Shown here in pieces: positions 22,755-30,443 of a DNA stretch of 37,562 nt. Source of the stretch: a virus. A model generated the notes under the pieces. The model saw nothing but the letters and a program-made list of their open reading frames with translations. It did not search any database and had not been told where the DNA came from. Position numbers and translations under genes: made by a program. The stretch's first letter is position 1. Every line of letters starts with the position of its first letter. The DNA lies in the IMG/VR virus record IMGVR_UViG_3300044948_000463, positions 1 through 37,562 of that record. One strand, written 5' to 3'.

Positions 22755-24245
22755 ATGCTCAATGTTTTCACCTACTGGGAGCATGCTCCGAAAGCTCGCA
22801 AGTGGCCTTACATTGAATTTTGCCTCGACACTATTCGATCGAAGTGTTTGGACGGCTGTTTGTTCCACCATATTACTTCAGCGAATATCGAGAAGTACAT
22901 CCCAGACGGGATCATTCATCCGTCATGGAAGAACATCAAAGAACTCGGTGTGAAGTCCGATTGCGTCCGCGCTGCTGTGCTGATGCAGTATGGCGGGCTT
23001 TACATTGACGCAGATACGCTGATGCTGCGATCGCCAAAGGAACTCGACACAGGGCATGAATGCGGATTCATGACGTGGTCTACTCCGCCGCGACGGGTAA
23101 TCGCTGGTTACATCTACTGCTTCCCAGGCAGCGAAGTCGCGAAGAAGTGGGTTGCGAATATCAATGCAATGCTCGAGCAGGGAAAGCATGGATGGACTGA
23201 TCTTGGAGAGAGGTGCCTGACTCCTGCCGTTGATTCCAGCGAAAACACGATCAACTGGCCTTTGGCGACATTCCTCCCAATAGAGATCGACACGGATGTC
23301 CAGCGGTTCTTTAGCAGTTCTCCGTGGAAGGCTCCGGATCAGTCAGTCGCGATTGGATTGAATCATTCTCTTATGACGAGGAAGTATGCTGGAGAAATGA
23401 GGTCTGCAGGTCACGAGAATGCGTCGTTTAAGAAAAGATCGAAGGACTCAAAGCTAACGATTCACAAGATCTTCAGCAAAAGCAGATCATCTCAGAGTCA
23501 AATGAGGATCGGAGTTTGCGTTCCAACATTCCGCAGGCCGAAACTGCTTGGGCATTTGATCTCCTGCTTCGAAAGCCAAAAGTACGAAGACAGGCTCCTG
23601 ATCGCATATGACGACCATGGAGAGATCGCTGAGTCGTCCGGCGATCGCTGGAAGATCGTAAGTCGCAACGATCCACATGCCTCTCTAGGAGATAAGAGAA
23701 ACGCGATCGCTGAGATGTTCGGCGATTCCGTCGATGCATTCGTGTTCTGGGATGACGACGACATCTTCCTTCCTGATGCATTGTCTGCCGTGGAGAACGC
23801 ACTGAGCCGATCAGACTGGTGCAGGGCGAGTCAGGTACTTGTTCGTGGAACTCGGGATCTGTCGCGGTGCAAGACTTACTGGCGCGAAGACAAGTCTGAC
23901 AAAGCGTTTCAGTGTACCTGGGGGGTGACTCGTTCTGCGTTCTGGAGTGTCGGCGGGTTCGATTCTGTTTCTCTGGGAGAAGACCTTCGACTTGCAAAGA
24001 AACTGCGAGACGCGAAGATCAGCGAGGCTGACCCGATTGCAATGGGATGGAGTCCTTATGCTGTTTCATCGCCATACGGAAATGAACACTTTTCGTGGAC
24101 TGTTAAGGATTACGAGAAGTGGAAGGATGTCGCAAAGTCTGACGGCGAATTCAGGGTTGCGGATCATCCATTCAGTTTGAAGATTGCAGATCATGTCAAT
24201 GATCGATCTTGGAAGGGAGATTGGTATGACGACGAAGTACGATGA
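22755..24245 (+). CDS. Two-domain glycosyltransferase (GT32-like plus GT2-like)
   Basis: In this 496-residue protein, residues 1-200 show the sugar-binding DXD region: SDCVRAAVLMQYGGLYIDAD with DAD at 85-87, typical of GT32 (Gly_transf_sug) enzymes. From Met250 a second, GT2-like domain starts with RIGVCVPTFRRPKLLGHL and has AFVFWDDDDIFLPDAL as its acidic motif, followed by CTWGVTRSAFWSVGGFDS and EDLRLAKKL, the usual acceptor-side block. ATG 22755 follows GGAGG. An internal start at 23502 (Met250) could give the second domain alone. Fusion of two glycosyltransferases suggests consecutive steps in one glycan. Confidence 0.82.
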   Translation: MLNVFTYWEHAPKARKWPYIEFCLDTIRSKCLDGCLFHHITSANIEKYIPDGIIHPSWKNIKELGVKSDCVRAAVLMQYGGLYIDADTLMLRSPKELDTGHECGFMTWSTPPRRVIAGYIYCFPGSEVAKKWVANINAMLEQGKHGWTDLGERCLTPAVDSSENTINWPLATFLPIEIDTDVQRFFSSSPWKAPDQSVAIGLNHSLMTRKYAGEMRSAGHENASFKKRSKDSKLTIHKIFSKSRSSQSQMRIGVCVPTFRRPKLLGHLISCFESQKYEDRLLIAYDDHGEIAESSGDRWKIVSRNDPHASLGDKRNAIAEMFGDSVDAFVFWDDDDIFLPDALSAVENALSRSDWCRASQVLVRGTRDLSRCKTYWREDKSDKAFQCTWGVTRSAFWSVGGFDSVSLGEDLRLAKKLRDAKISEADPIAMGWSPYAVSSPYGNEHFSWTVKDYEKWKDVAKSDGEFRVADHPFSLKIADHVNDRSWKGDWYDDEVR

Positions 24246-24933
24246 AGAGAAGCGATTCTGGAAGGATGAGATCTCTTTTTACGTCCGATGGTTCCACGGA
24301 AGAATCAAGGAACTGTACGGCATTCCCTGTCCGAAGCAGCATGAGAAGATTCAGCGTTTCTCTTCGGAAGAACTGAATGCGATCGAGACGTGGATCAATG
24401 CCGACAAATGGCGATACTGCAAGAGACTGCATGTTGAGCCAACGTACTTCTCGGGCAAGAAAGTTCTGGAAGTTGGCTCTGGTCCGCTGGGGTTGAGTCG
24501 GTTCTTTGCTGGCGCGGAAGTGCATTATCTCGATCCACTTCATGCATGGTACTGGCAGTGCGGATACCGCAAGGTTGGATATTCAATCGAGGCGAGAATA
24601 GAAGACTGCATGCACCATCGATATGACGCTGTAATTTCAGTGAATGCAATCGATCATGTCGATCAGTTTGAAGACGCAATCGATGCCTGTGAAATGATGT
24701 GCGACATGGACGGCGAAATCCGCATGGACATCCACTACCACGCACCAACAGTCACAGAACCACACGTCCTGAATGACGAGATCGTCGCTGCGGCATTTAA
24801 GAGATTCGACATGAAGAAGATAGCGGAGAATCCGTCGCGAGTCTTCTATCCACGCGGTACGCATCCAGACTCCGATCGATTCGCTGTGTGGAGCAATCGC
24901 GACTACGTTTATGACGCAGTGAGGTCGCTGTGA
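24226..24933 (+). CDS. Class I SAM-dependent methyltransferase
   Basis: This 235-residue protein starts at ATG 24226 with AGGGAGA upstream and overlaps the end of the previous gene by 20 bases; the longer TTG frame at 24184 is rejected. Motif I is KVLEVGSGPLGLSRFF, followed by VHYLDPLH (acidic loop), DAVISVNAIDHVDQFEDAI (motif of the fourth strand) and IRMDIHYHAPT. The N-terminal 75 residues are charged and helical (EEKRFWKDEISFYVRWFHGR). It probably methylates a sugar or a small acceptor made by the island. Confidence 0.78.
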   Translation: MTTKYDEEKRFWKDEISFYVRWFHGRIKELYGIPCPKQHEKIQRFSSEELNAIETWINADKWRYCKRLHVEPTYFSGKKVLEVGSGPLGLSRFFAGAEVHYLDPLHAWYWQCGYRKVGYSIEARIEDCMHHRYDAVISVNAIDHVDQFEDAIDACEMMCDMDGEIRMDIHYHAPTVTEPHVLNDEIVAAAFKRFDMKKIAENPSRVFYPRGTHPDSDRFAVWSNRDYVYDAVRSL

Positions 24934-25850
24934 ACCGAGAACAAGCACTTGCAAAGATGGTCGCCCCTGTCAAGAAGCGAAAGACTGCCTGGCTGAAAGG
25001 AATCATCCAGATCCACGTCACCCGCGCCTGTGATTTGGCATGCTCCAATTGCACGCAAGGATCTCAGTTCGGAGGCAAGGCCTCGTTCATTACCGAAGAA
25101 AACTTCGAGGCGGCTGTCATCAGTCTGAAGGACTATTTCGGCGTTGTGGGGATCTTCGGCGGGAATGCCGCTCTTGCTCCAAACTTCGAAGCACTCTGCC
25201 TAATCCTTGAAAAGCATATCCCGAAGAATCGTCGAGGACTCTGGTGCAACAATCCACGAGGACACGGCAAGCTGATGCGACGGGTGTTTAACCCGAAAGT
25301 TTCGAACCTGAATGTGCATTTGGTTAAGGACGCCTACGACGAATTTAAGCGTGACTGGCCAGAGTCAGAACCGTTCGGACTTCACCACGACTCACGTCAT
25401 TCTCCCGTCTACGGATCACTGGAGAAACTGGTTCCGGACGAGTCGCAGCGATGGGATCTCATCGGCAACTGTGCGATCAACCAGAACTGGTCGGCGATGA
25501 TCTGTCAGTTCCGTGGCGAACTTCGCGGATACTTCTGCGAGATTGCTGGCGGGCAGGCGATGCTGAACCAAGAGAATCCGGAATACCCTGATACCGGAGT
25601 GAGAATCGAGGCAGGATGGTGGAAGAAGGCGATGCCGGAATACGGCGCACAAGTCGACTTTCATTGCCATCGATGTCTCGTTCCGTTGAACGGTCACGGG
25701 GCGCTGGCTCAGGCCGACAAGAAGACACAGGTCACGGAAGAGTATTCTCACCTGAAGTTAAAGTCTGGAGGAACATTCCAGATCGTCGACAGTGTCAATG
25801 ACATTCTTCCCGAAGAAAATCGCATCGTGACGGAGTACCTTGGAACATGA
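24930..25850 (+). CDS. Radical SAM protein
   Basis: This 306-residue protein starts at GTG 24930, overlapping the methyltransferase stop. VTRACDLACSNCTQG (Cys34, Cys38, Cys41) is the CX3CX2C cluster-binding motif. VVGIFGGNAALAP corresponds to the glycine-rich strand that positions SAM. Further cysteines (GNCAINQNW, MICQF, GYFCEIAGGQA, FHCHRCL) in the last 150 residues could hold auxiliary iron-sulfur clusters as in SPASM or Twitch proteins. It would carry out a radical reaction on a sugar, peptide or lipid. Its place among glycosyltransferases suggests sugar modification or peptide decoration, not proven here. Confidence 0.85.
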   Translation: MNREQALAKMVAPVKKRKTAWLKGIIQIHVTRACDLACSNCTQGSQFGGKASFITEENFEAAVISLKDYFGVVGIFGGNAALAPNFEALCLILEKHIPKNRRGLWCNNPRGHGKLMRRVFNPKVSNLNVHLVKDAYDEFKRDWPESEPFGLHHDSRHSPVYGSLEKLVPDESQRWDLIGNCAINQNWSAMICQFRGELRGYFCEIAGGQAMLNQENPEYPDTGVRIEAGWWKKAMPEYGAQVDFHCHRCLVPLNGHGALAQADKKTQVTEEYSHLKLKSGGTFQIVDSVNDILPEENRIVTEYLGT

Positions 25851-26389
25851 GAATACAAACTCGTGACTGCTTGGGTGATGTTGCGAACGCTTTGGGCCTT
25901 AGAACTGCTGTCGAGGTAGGGACTCATCAGGCAGTATTTGCCCGCTCATTCATGAAGAGATTCAGGGGATCGATCACGCTTGTCGATCCTTGGCTCGACT
26001 ACGAGCAGGGCAAGGATGCGTTTTATCCTTCTGTCGACCCAACAAGCAAGACTCGATCGAAGGACATGCAGATCGCCGTCGGGATCATGACGGAATTCTA
26101 CGGACGGGTGACTTTTATGCAGACGACGGGTGAGCAGGCGTCTCATTCGTTTGCCGATTCATCAGTCGGCATTGTCTACATCGACGCACTTCACGAGTAT
26201 CAAGACGTGATCAGCGATATCAACACATGGTTTCCGAAAGTTGCCAGTGGAGGGATCATTGCAGGTCACGACTTTAGTTACATGCTTCCCGGAGTTGTTG
26301 CTGCTGTGGAAGAATTCAGGATCAAGAGCGGACTTCAGGTCAACCTGACTTGCGACGATATGCCGTCATGGTGGGCGATCAAGAGATAG
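25847..26389 (+). CDS. SAM-dependent methyltransferase, class I
   Basis: This 180-residue protein has motif I as TAVEVGTHQAVFARSF, then TLVDPWLDYEQG, FADSSVGIVYIDALHEYQDV and GGIIAGHDFSYMLPGV, the pattern of Methyltransf_24-type enzymes with a metal-binding Asp/His set (DALHEY, GHDF). The start overlaps the radical SAM stop as ATGA. It probably methylates a sugar hydroxyl, and is unlike the C-terminal methyltransferase domain at 17242-19878, which has a different N-terminal part. Confidence 0.8.
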   Translation: MRIQTRDCLGDVANALGLRTAVEVGTHQAVFARSFMKRFRGSITLVDPWLDYEQGKDAFYPSVDPTSKTRSKDMQIAVGIMTEFYGRVTFMQTTGEQASHSFADSSVGIVYIDALHEYQDVISDINTWFPKVASGGIIAGHDFSYMLPGVVAAVEEFRIKSGLQVNLTCDDMPSWWAIKR

Positions 26390-26409
26390 TTCCAAGGAAG
26401 AGGCGTTTT

Positions 26410-27153
26410 ATGACAGCAATCAAGCCCCGAGGCATCACTGTCTGCGTCGACTACGCCGACATCCTCGCACTGACGCTTCCGTACAACCGGGAGTTCTTCA
26501 GCGAGTTCATGGTGGTCACGACGGTCAAGGATCATCAGACAATCCACCTCGCGCAGGAGAACGACTGTCATGTCCATCTCAGCGATGCTTTCTATCGTGG
26601 CGGCGCTGTGTTCAATAAGTTTGCAGCGATGGAAGAAGGGCTTGACGTTTTCGGTCGGCACGACTGGATGTGCATCATTGATGCTGACATCGTCATCCCG
26701 AAGAACAAGCTCGCCTGGGTGCCGAAGGTCGGGAAGATCTACACTCCGCATCGCAGAATTCTCCACCAGATCCCGGCGGAAATCCCGGAACATCGCCTAT
26801 GGCGACAGTCGAAGAGGCCGATGAACAACGAAGAGTTCGCAGGCTACTTCCAGTTGTTCCATGCGAGCGAACCGTTCCTTCAGAAAACTCCGTGGCATGG
26901 GACGGACTGGACGTGGGCCGGTGGCGCTGACTCGTTCTTCCATCAGAAGTGGTCAGAGTCGAATAAGGTTCGGCCACCGTTCGAAGTTCTGCATCTCGGG
27001 CCACCGTTCATCAACTGGTGCGGACGAGTCACTCCGTTCGCTGATGGGACGACACCCGAGAAGGCGATGCTTCGCAACGAGCATAGGATGATGCTGCTGA
27101 AGAATCGGCGGGAGAACAAGCAGGACAAGTACAAGGCGGAGAAACTGAAGTGA
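26410..27153 (+). CDS. Glycosyltransferase-like protein
   Basis: This 247-residue protein starts at ATG 26410 with AGGAAGAGG upstream; the longer frame at 26350 overlaps the previous gene. It reads as a GT-A fold: GITVCVDYADILALTLPYN, FMVVTTVKDHQT, then NKFAAMEEGLDVFG and WMCIIDADIVIP with the DAD acidic motif. The C-terminus is highly basic (RRENKQDKYKAEKLK). GPPFINWCGR closes the acceptor domain. It is likely a transferase of the same glycan pathway. Confidence 0.75.
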   Translation: MTAIKPRGITVCVDYADILALTLPYNREFFSEFMVVTTVKDHQTIHLAQENDCHVHLSDAFYRGGAVFNKFAAMEEGLDVFGRHDWMCIIDADIVIPKNKLAWVPKVGKIYTPHRRILHQIPAEIPEHRLWRQSKRPMNNEEFAGYFQLFHASEPFLQKTPWHGTDWTWAGGADSFFHQKWSESNKVRPPFEVLHLGPPFINWCGRVTPFADGTTPEKAMLRNEHRMMLLKNRRENKQDKYKAEKLK

Positions 27154-27953
27154 GAATCTCCGTCGGAATTCTGTCAGCGCCGAGGCCAGAGCCGACGCTT
27201 CTCAAGTGTTCGAGTGCGATCGCTGAGTCTGGATTCAGCCTGATCCATCACGCGACGGAATCAGAGAGCAGGCATTTTCTGTCGCCGTGTGAGTTTGAGC
27301 GATCGCCGACGGGATCTCTCGGGAACTTCCAGAATTGGCTGCAGACTGCCAGGGATCTGCTCACGATGGACCACGACGCAATCCTGATCGCCGAGGATGA
27401 TGCTTTGTTCTGCCGGGACGTGCATGCACTTCTGCAGCGGGATCTCTGGCCTTCCCGGGACTGTGGTTGCGTCTCGCTGTACTGCCCTGCAATGTCGCAC
27501 TATTCCCAGACATCGTTCGGGCTCGGTAGAACTCGAGTCGTCATGCGGGAACCGCTGTCAAGCAGCAACAATCTGGTCGGCGCGCTCGCTCTTGTATTTC
27601 CGGCTGCTGTTCTGCGAGAACTCGTTTATCACGAATCGATCGGACTCTGGAAGGGATCGCACTCGCAGGCGAGGAATCCCGGAACACCACCTTATGAGCG
27701 AAAGGCGGTCGACACATGGATTGGCAGAACTCTGGTTTCGATGGGTCTGTCGATTTGGAACTATTCGCCGAGCCTCGTTCAGCATTATGTCCCGAATCCA
27801 AAAGCGGCCAATTCTTCGCTTGGGCATGGTTTGGCCAACGGAAACCGCCAGTCGCGGTCGTGGGCTGGAAATTCAAGGCAGAGTGTGCTGGAAATGATTC
27901 CGGCGCGAAGGGAGAGATTTGATGGTGCCGGTGTACCTGAACATTCGGTCTGA
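27150..27953 (+). CDS. Glycosyltransferase, paralogue of the first domain of the fusion enzyme
   Basis: This 267-residue protein starts at GTG 27150 in a 4-base overlap. NFQNWLQTARDLL, AILIAEDDALF, DLWPSRDCGCVSLY and VGALALVFPAAVLREL correspond in order to FHNWLHSAKWALE, ILCVQDDSLF, LWPSDDTGIVSLY and WWGTCAVVWRRSALE in residues 210-302 of the 878-residue fusion protein. VDTWIGRTLVSMG and SPSLVQH further match SDYVAGHVLNLLG and PSPVSHIA. The GT-A fold is inferred from EDD. It appears to be a stand-alone copy of that domain. Confidence 0.78.
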   Translation: MRISVGILSAPRPEPTLLKCSSAIAESGFSLIHHATESESRHFLSPCEFERSPTGSLGNFQNWLQTARDLLTMDHDAILIAEDDALFCRDVHALLQRDLWPSRDCGCVSLYCPAMSHYSQTSFGLGRTRVVMREPLSSSNNLVGALALVFPAAVLRELVYHESIGLWKGSHSQARNPGTPPYERKAVDTWIGRTLVSMGLSIWNYSPSLVQHYVPNPKAANSSLGHGLANGNRQSRSWAGNSRQSVLEMIPARRERFDGAGVPEHSV

Positions 27954-28632
27954 GTATGCGGAGGCGGACAGTTCGCGGTATCGGTTCTCGCTGACCGAGA
28001 ACATTCTGATCCCGAGCCTCAAGAATCAGGTCGCTCGAGGAGCGATCATCTTCCTGGAGCAGTCTCCGATGGATCCGTACTTCAAGCGGCGGGAGAAAGC
28101 CTTTAGGTCAGTCACTGATCGCGTTATTCCGATGCACGAGAAGGAAGGCATAGAATTGCCGGCTAGAGTTGAGGCGACAGTTGGCGACGACGACTTCCTC
28201 GGGCCGGAGTTTGTCCAGAAAATGCGGATGGGGTTTACGCCGGAACGCGGAAACGTCCAGATGTTCATGCCGCATGGGTACATTTTCTTCGAGGGAGCCC
28301 TGCATCCGTGGCGGAACAAAGCGGATTTCATTGAGATCACTCAGTACGGAAACCCGGGTTCGCCGGTCGTTCGGCACGAAGGATTCGACATTGCCAGCAC
28401 TCCGCAGTGGATTTACTGCAGGCATCAGATGAATTTTAACCCGCTTTCGGCTTCAGAAGTAGATGCTCCTGAGATAAAACTGGCTGCGTGGAAGGGTTGG
28501 CATCAAGGAATAGTGGCTCGCTATTGCCAAACCCAAGTCCTCACGGCGACTGCGAATGGGTGTACTTTGCACCCAACAAAAAGCAAGTCGATGATGTACG
28601 CTAAGGGTTCTGCCCGTAGTCGAAGGAAATGA
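27922..28632 (+). CDS. Glycosyltransferase-like, paralogue of the second fusion domain
   Basis: This 236-residue protein shares with residues 452-590 of the fusion enzyme the order R-S/T-start (NIRSEYAEAD versus LIRTSFRDPI), a helix ending IPSLKNQ versus LKSLASQN, RVEATVGDDDFLGPEFV versus TRVDDDDMLSIRFV, and MFMPHGYIFFEGALHPWRN versus LFNFPIGCLWSEGVSHRWN. The DDD is the likely metal site. ATG 27922 follows GGGAGAG and overlaps the previous gene by 32 bases. It lies directly after the paralogue of the first domain, the same order as in the fusion. Confidence 0.75.
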   Translation: MVPVYLNIRSEYAEADSSRYRFSLTENILIPSLKNQVARGAIIFLEQSPMDPYFKRREKAFRSVTDRVIPMHEKEGIELPARVEATVGDDDFLGPEFVQKMRMGFTPERGNVQMFMPHGYIFFEGALHPWRNKADFIEITQYGNPGSPVVRHEGFDIASTPQWIYCRHQMNFNPLSASEVDAPEIKLAAWKGWHQGIVARYCQTQVLTATANGCTLHPTKSKSMMYAKGSARSRRK

Positions 28633-28634
28633 TC

Positions 28635-28904
28635 ATGGACTGTCTGGTTTGCTGGCTAGCAACATTTGGATTCGCTTTTACCATCGCGTTGACGCATGGT
28701 CCGCTGGGCTTATTCAAGACGATGCGGGAGAAAGTGAAGGCTCGCTTCGGCGAAAAACACTGGGTGACAATCGGAATTGGGTGCCCCGTCTGTATCAGCA
28801 TGTGGGTTGCAATTCTGTTCACAATAGCCTCCGGTGGGGGCATCCTGATGTGGGCGTCGAGCGTGGGGTTCACCTGCGCTGTGACAAGCATCAGTCCCGA
28901 TTAA
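28635..28904 (+). CDS. Small membrane protein, DUF1360-like
   Basis: This 89-residue protein has a start hydrophobic helix (CLVCWLATFGFAFTIALTHG), a charged loop (KTMREKVKARFGEKH), and two further hydrophobic segments with CPVCISMWVAILF, a pattern like DUF1360 membrane proteins of phages and bacteria. ATG 28635 has AAGGAA upstream at suitable spacing; 28629 is an alternative. It is the first gene after the sugar island and may belong to lysis or membrane functions. Confidence 0.65.
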   Translation: MDCLVCWLATFGFAFTIALTHGPLGLFKTMREKVKARFGEKHWVTIGIGCPVCISMWVAILFTIASGGGILMWASSVGFTCAVTSISPD

Positions 28905-28906
28905 GT

Positions 28907-28967
28907 CCACTGCCCGGGCCATGGTGTGATTCCTTCGCACTTCCATGGAGACGCCCCCGGGCAGTGG
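28907..28967 (+). terminator. Long hairpin with 12-bp perfect arms
   Basis: CCACTGCCCGGG (28907-28918) and CCCGGGCAGTGG (28956-28967) are perfect complements. Two CCATGG copies (28919-28924 and 28943-28948) extend the stem inside with a small asymmetry, and GTG/CAC pairs near the tip. Only a short TTTT at 28976-28979 follows, so it is not a standard terminator. It may stop transcription, protect mRNA ends or form a functional RNA. Confidence 0.6.
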
Positions 28968-28992
28968 CAACCACATTTTCAGGAGATCTGTC

Positions 28993-29196
28993 GTGAATAA
29001 CGCGAGCTGGAAAACAACCGCCGCCGGCATCGTCGCGGCGTTAAGCATTCTCCTTCATCAGGCGAATGCATATCTGGACACAGACCCGAAGACAGTCTTC
29101 GACCTGACTCAGGTCATTGCTGCGTTTGGGATGCTGTGGATGGGAATCTCTGCTCGGGACAACAACGTCACGAGCGAAAAGGCAAAGGCAAAGTAG
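28993..29196 (+). CDS. Holin-like small membrane protein
   Basis: This 67-residue protein starts at GTG 28993 with AGGAGA upstream (28981-28986). SWKTTAAGIVAALSILLHQA and VIAAFGMLWMGISARDNN are two hydrophobic helices separated by an acidic turn (YLDTDPKTVFD), with a charged tail NVTSEKAKAK. Small phage proteins with this ending (ARDNNVTSE) are frequent and are often called holins. The topology fits a small holin, but lysis function is not demonstrated. Confidence 0.6.
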   Translation: MNNASWKTTAAGIVAALSILLHQANAYLDTDPKTVFDLTQVIAAFGMLWMGISARDNNVTSEKAKAK

Positions 29197-29220
29197 TTTC
29201 ACAGTTCAGAAAGGCGTCTC

Positions 29221-29577
29221 ATGAACAATTTGAACAAGCAAGCTCGGCTTGCAGCGGATCGCGTCGACTCTTCAGTCGGGCTCGATCCAATTACGATCCT
29301 CACGATCATCACTCAGGTTCTTCCGTTCCTGACTTCGTGCTGGAACAGGAATGATTCTCCGGATCCGGCGGAATCGAAGAAGAAGTTGCAGGCGTATGCT
29401 GAGAAAAGTCCGCAGGCACTGCTGAAACGAACGGCACGACGTGTTCGTTCGGAAGCCGACGAGAAACTGACCAAACTGGAATCCTTTGATATCGCCAGGG
29501 CGATTATCGAGCAGGCGTTGTCTGCAGACGAAGAGACGGTCGCAGCCTGCTGCGCGGAAGCACCGGAGGGGCTATGA
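29221..29577 (+). CDS. Uncharacterised phage protein
   Basis: This 118-residue protein has a hydrophobic helix at about residues 20-41 (LDPITILTIITQVLPFLTSC), then a basic-acidic helical region (RTARRVRSEADEKLTKLESFDIARAIIEQAL). It begins after AGAAAGG and ends in a 4-base overlap with the next gene. It may be a peripheral or membrane-anchored partner in the lysis-type region. No family is recognised. Confidence 0.55.
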   Translation: MNNLNKQARLAADRVDSSVGLDPITILTIITQVLPFLTSCWNRNDSPDPAESKKKLQAYAEKSPQALLKRTARRVRSEADEKLTKLESFDIARAIIEQALSADEETVAACCAEAPEGL

Positions 29578-30443
29578 GAGAGTCATTTGCAGTCTTGGCT
29601 GCTTTTATGGGCTTGCTCCTCGCTACAGTTCAGGACGAACCCGCAGTTCTGAAGCCTGCTCCCGACAAGATCAGCGAAGCCCCACAGATTATTTTCCCGA
29701 CGATCCCGGTGATCGACGAGAAAGACATCCCTGAAGAAGACCTGCCAGTTCCGGTTCCGCGCCCGAAGCGAGGCCCAGAATTCGTCTCGAAACTGAATGA
29801 AGAGACGTGGCTTGTTATTGAATCACCGGGACCGCTGATGATCTTTGACTTTCCGGAAGGACTGGTCGAGATTGATTCCGACGACGGCGCACGACCGATG
29901 AAAGTCAAAGGGAAGTTCGCCGACGGCACTGGCAAGGTCGAGACACGCACATTCACGAGCAAGCATCTGTACTTCGTTAATGCGGTGAAGTCGGGCCAGA
30001 TGGAAATGCTGATCATCCCAGAGGGAGCGATCAGTAAGACGCAGTCCCAGCGACATAAGATCGTCGTCATGGGGCAAGGTCCGATTCCTCCGCCGGATCC
30101 CGATCCAATACCAGATCCCGATCCTGTACCTGTTCCGACAGGCAATGTGGTCATCGCGATTGTCGAGGACGCGCAGAATAGAAAGCCTGATACGGCGATT
30201 CTTTTGAATGCGATGGCGAGTTGGAATTCCCTGAAAGACGCTGGTAACGACTGGCGTCTTTATGACGTTGCAACCAGCGAGTCAAAAGGGAAGCAGGCAG
30301 TTGAAGATGCGAAGTCTTCCGAGTTGCCGGCGATGATCATTCGCGACAAGGAGACGGATAAGATCCTACGAGTGATTCCGTTGCCGAAAGATTTCGACTC
30401 GCTCAAAAGAATTCTTTCTGAACTGGGGGTGAAAGGTGTCTGA
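29574..30443 (+). CDS. Exported protein with Pro/Asp repeats and thioredoxin-like C-terminus
   Basis: This 289-residue protein starts with a signal peptide (ESFAVLAAFMGLLLATVQ). Residues 25-165 are mixed beta with acidic loops. A repeat PDPDPIPDPDPVPVP at about 170-185 is a rigid linker. The last 100 residues (VVIAIVEDAQNRKPDTAIL, then WRLYDVATSESKGKQAVEDA, and LPAMIIRDKETDKILRVIPL) look like a thioredoxin fold lacking the CxxC. It would act outside the cytoplasm. The role is unknown. It overlaps both neighbours, the upstream gene as ATGA and the peptidase start by 8 bases. Confidence 0.6.
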   Translation: MRESFAVLAAFMGLLLATVQDEPAVLKPAPDKISEAPQIIFPTIPVIDEKDIPEEDLPVPVPRPKRGPEFVSKLNEETWLVIESPGPLMIFDFPEGLVEIDSDDGARPMKVKGKFADGTGKVETRTFTSKHLYFVNAVKSGQMEMLIIPEGAISKTQSQRHKIVVMGQGPIPPPDPDPIPDPDPVPVPTGNVVIAIVEDAQNRKPDTAILLNAMASWNSLKDAGNDWRLYDVATSESKGKQAVEDAKSSELPAMIIRDKETDKILRVIPLPKDFDSLKRILSELGVKGV

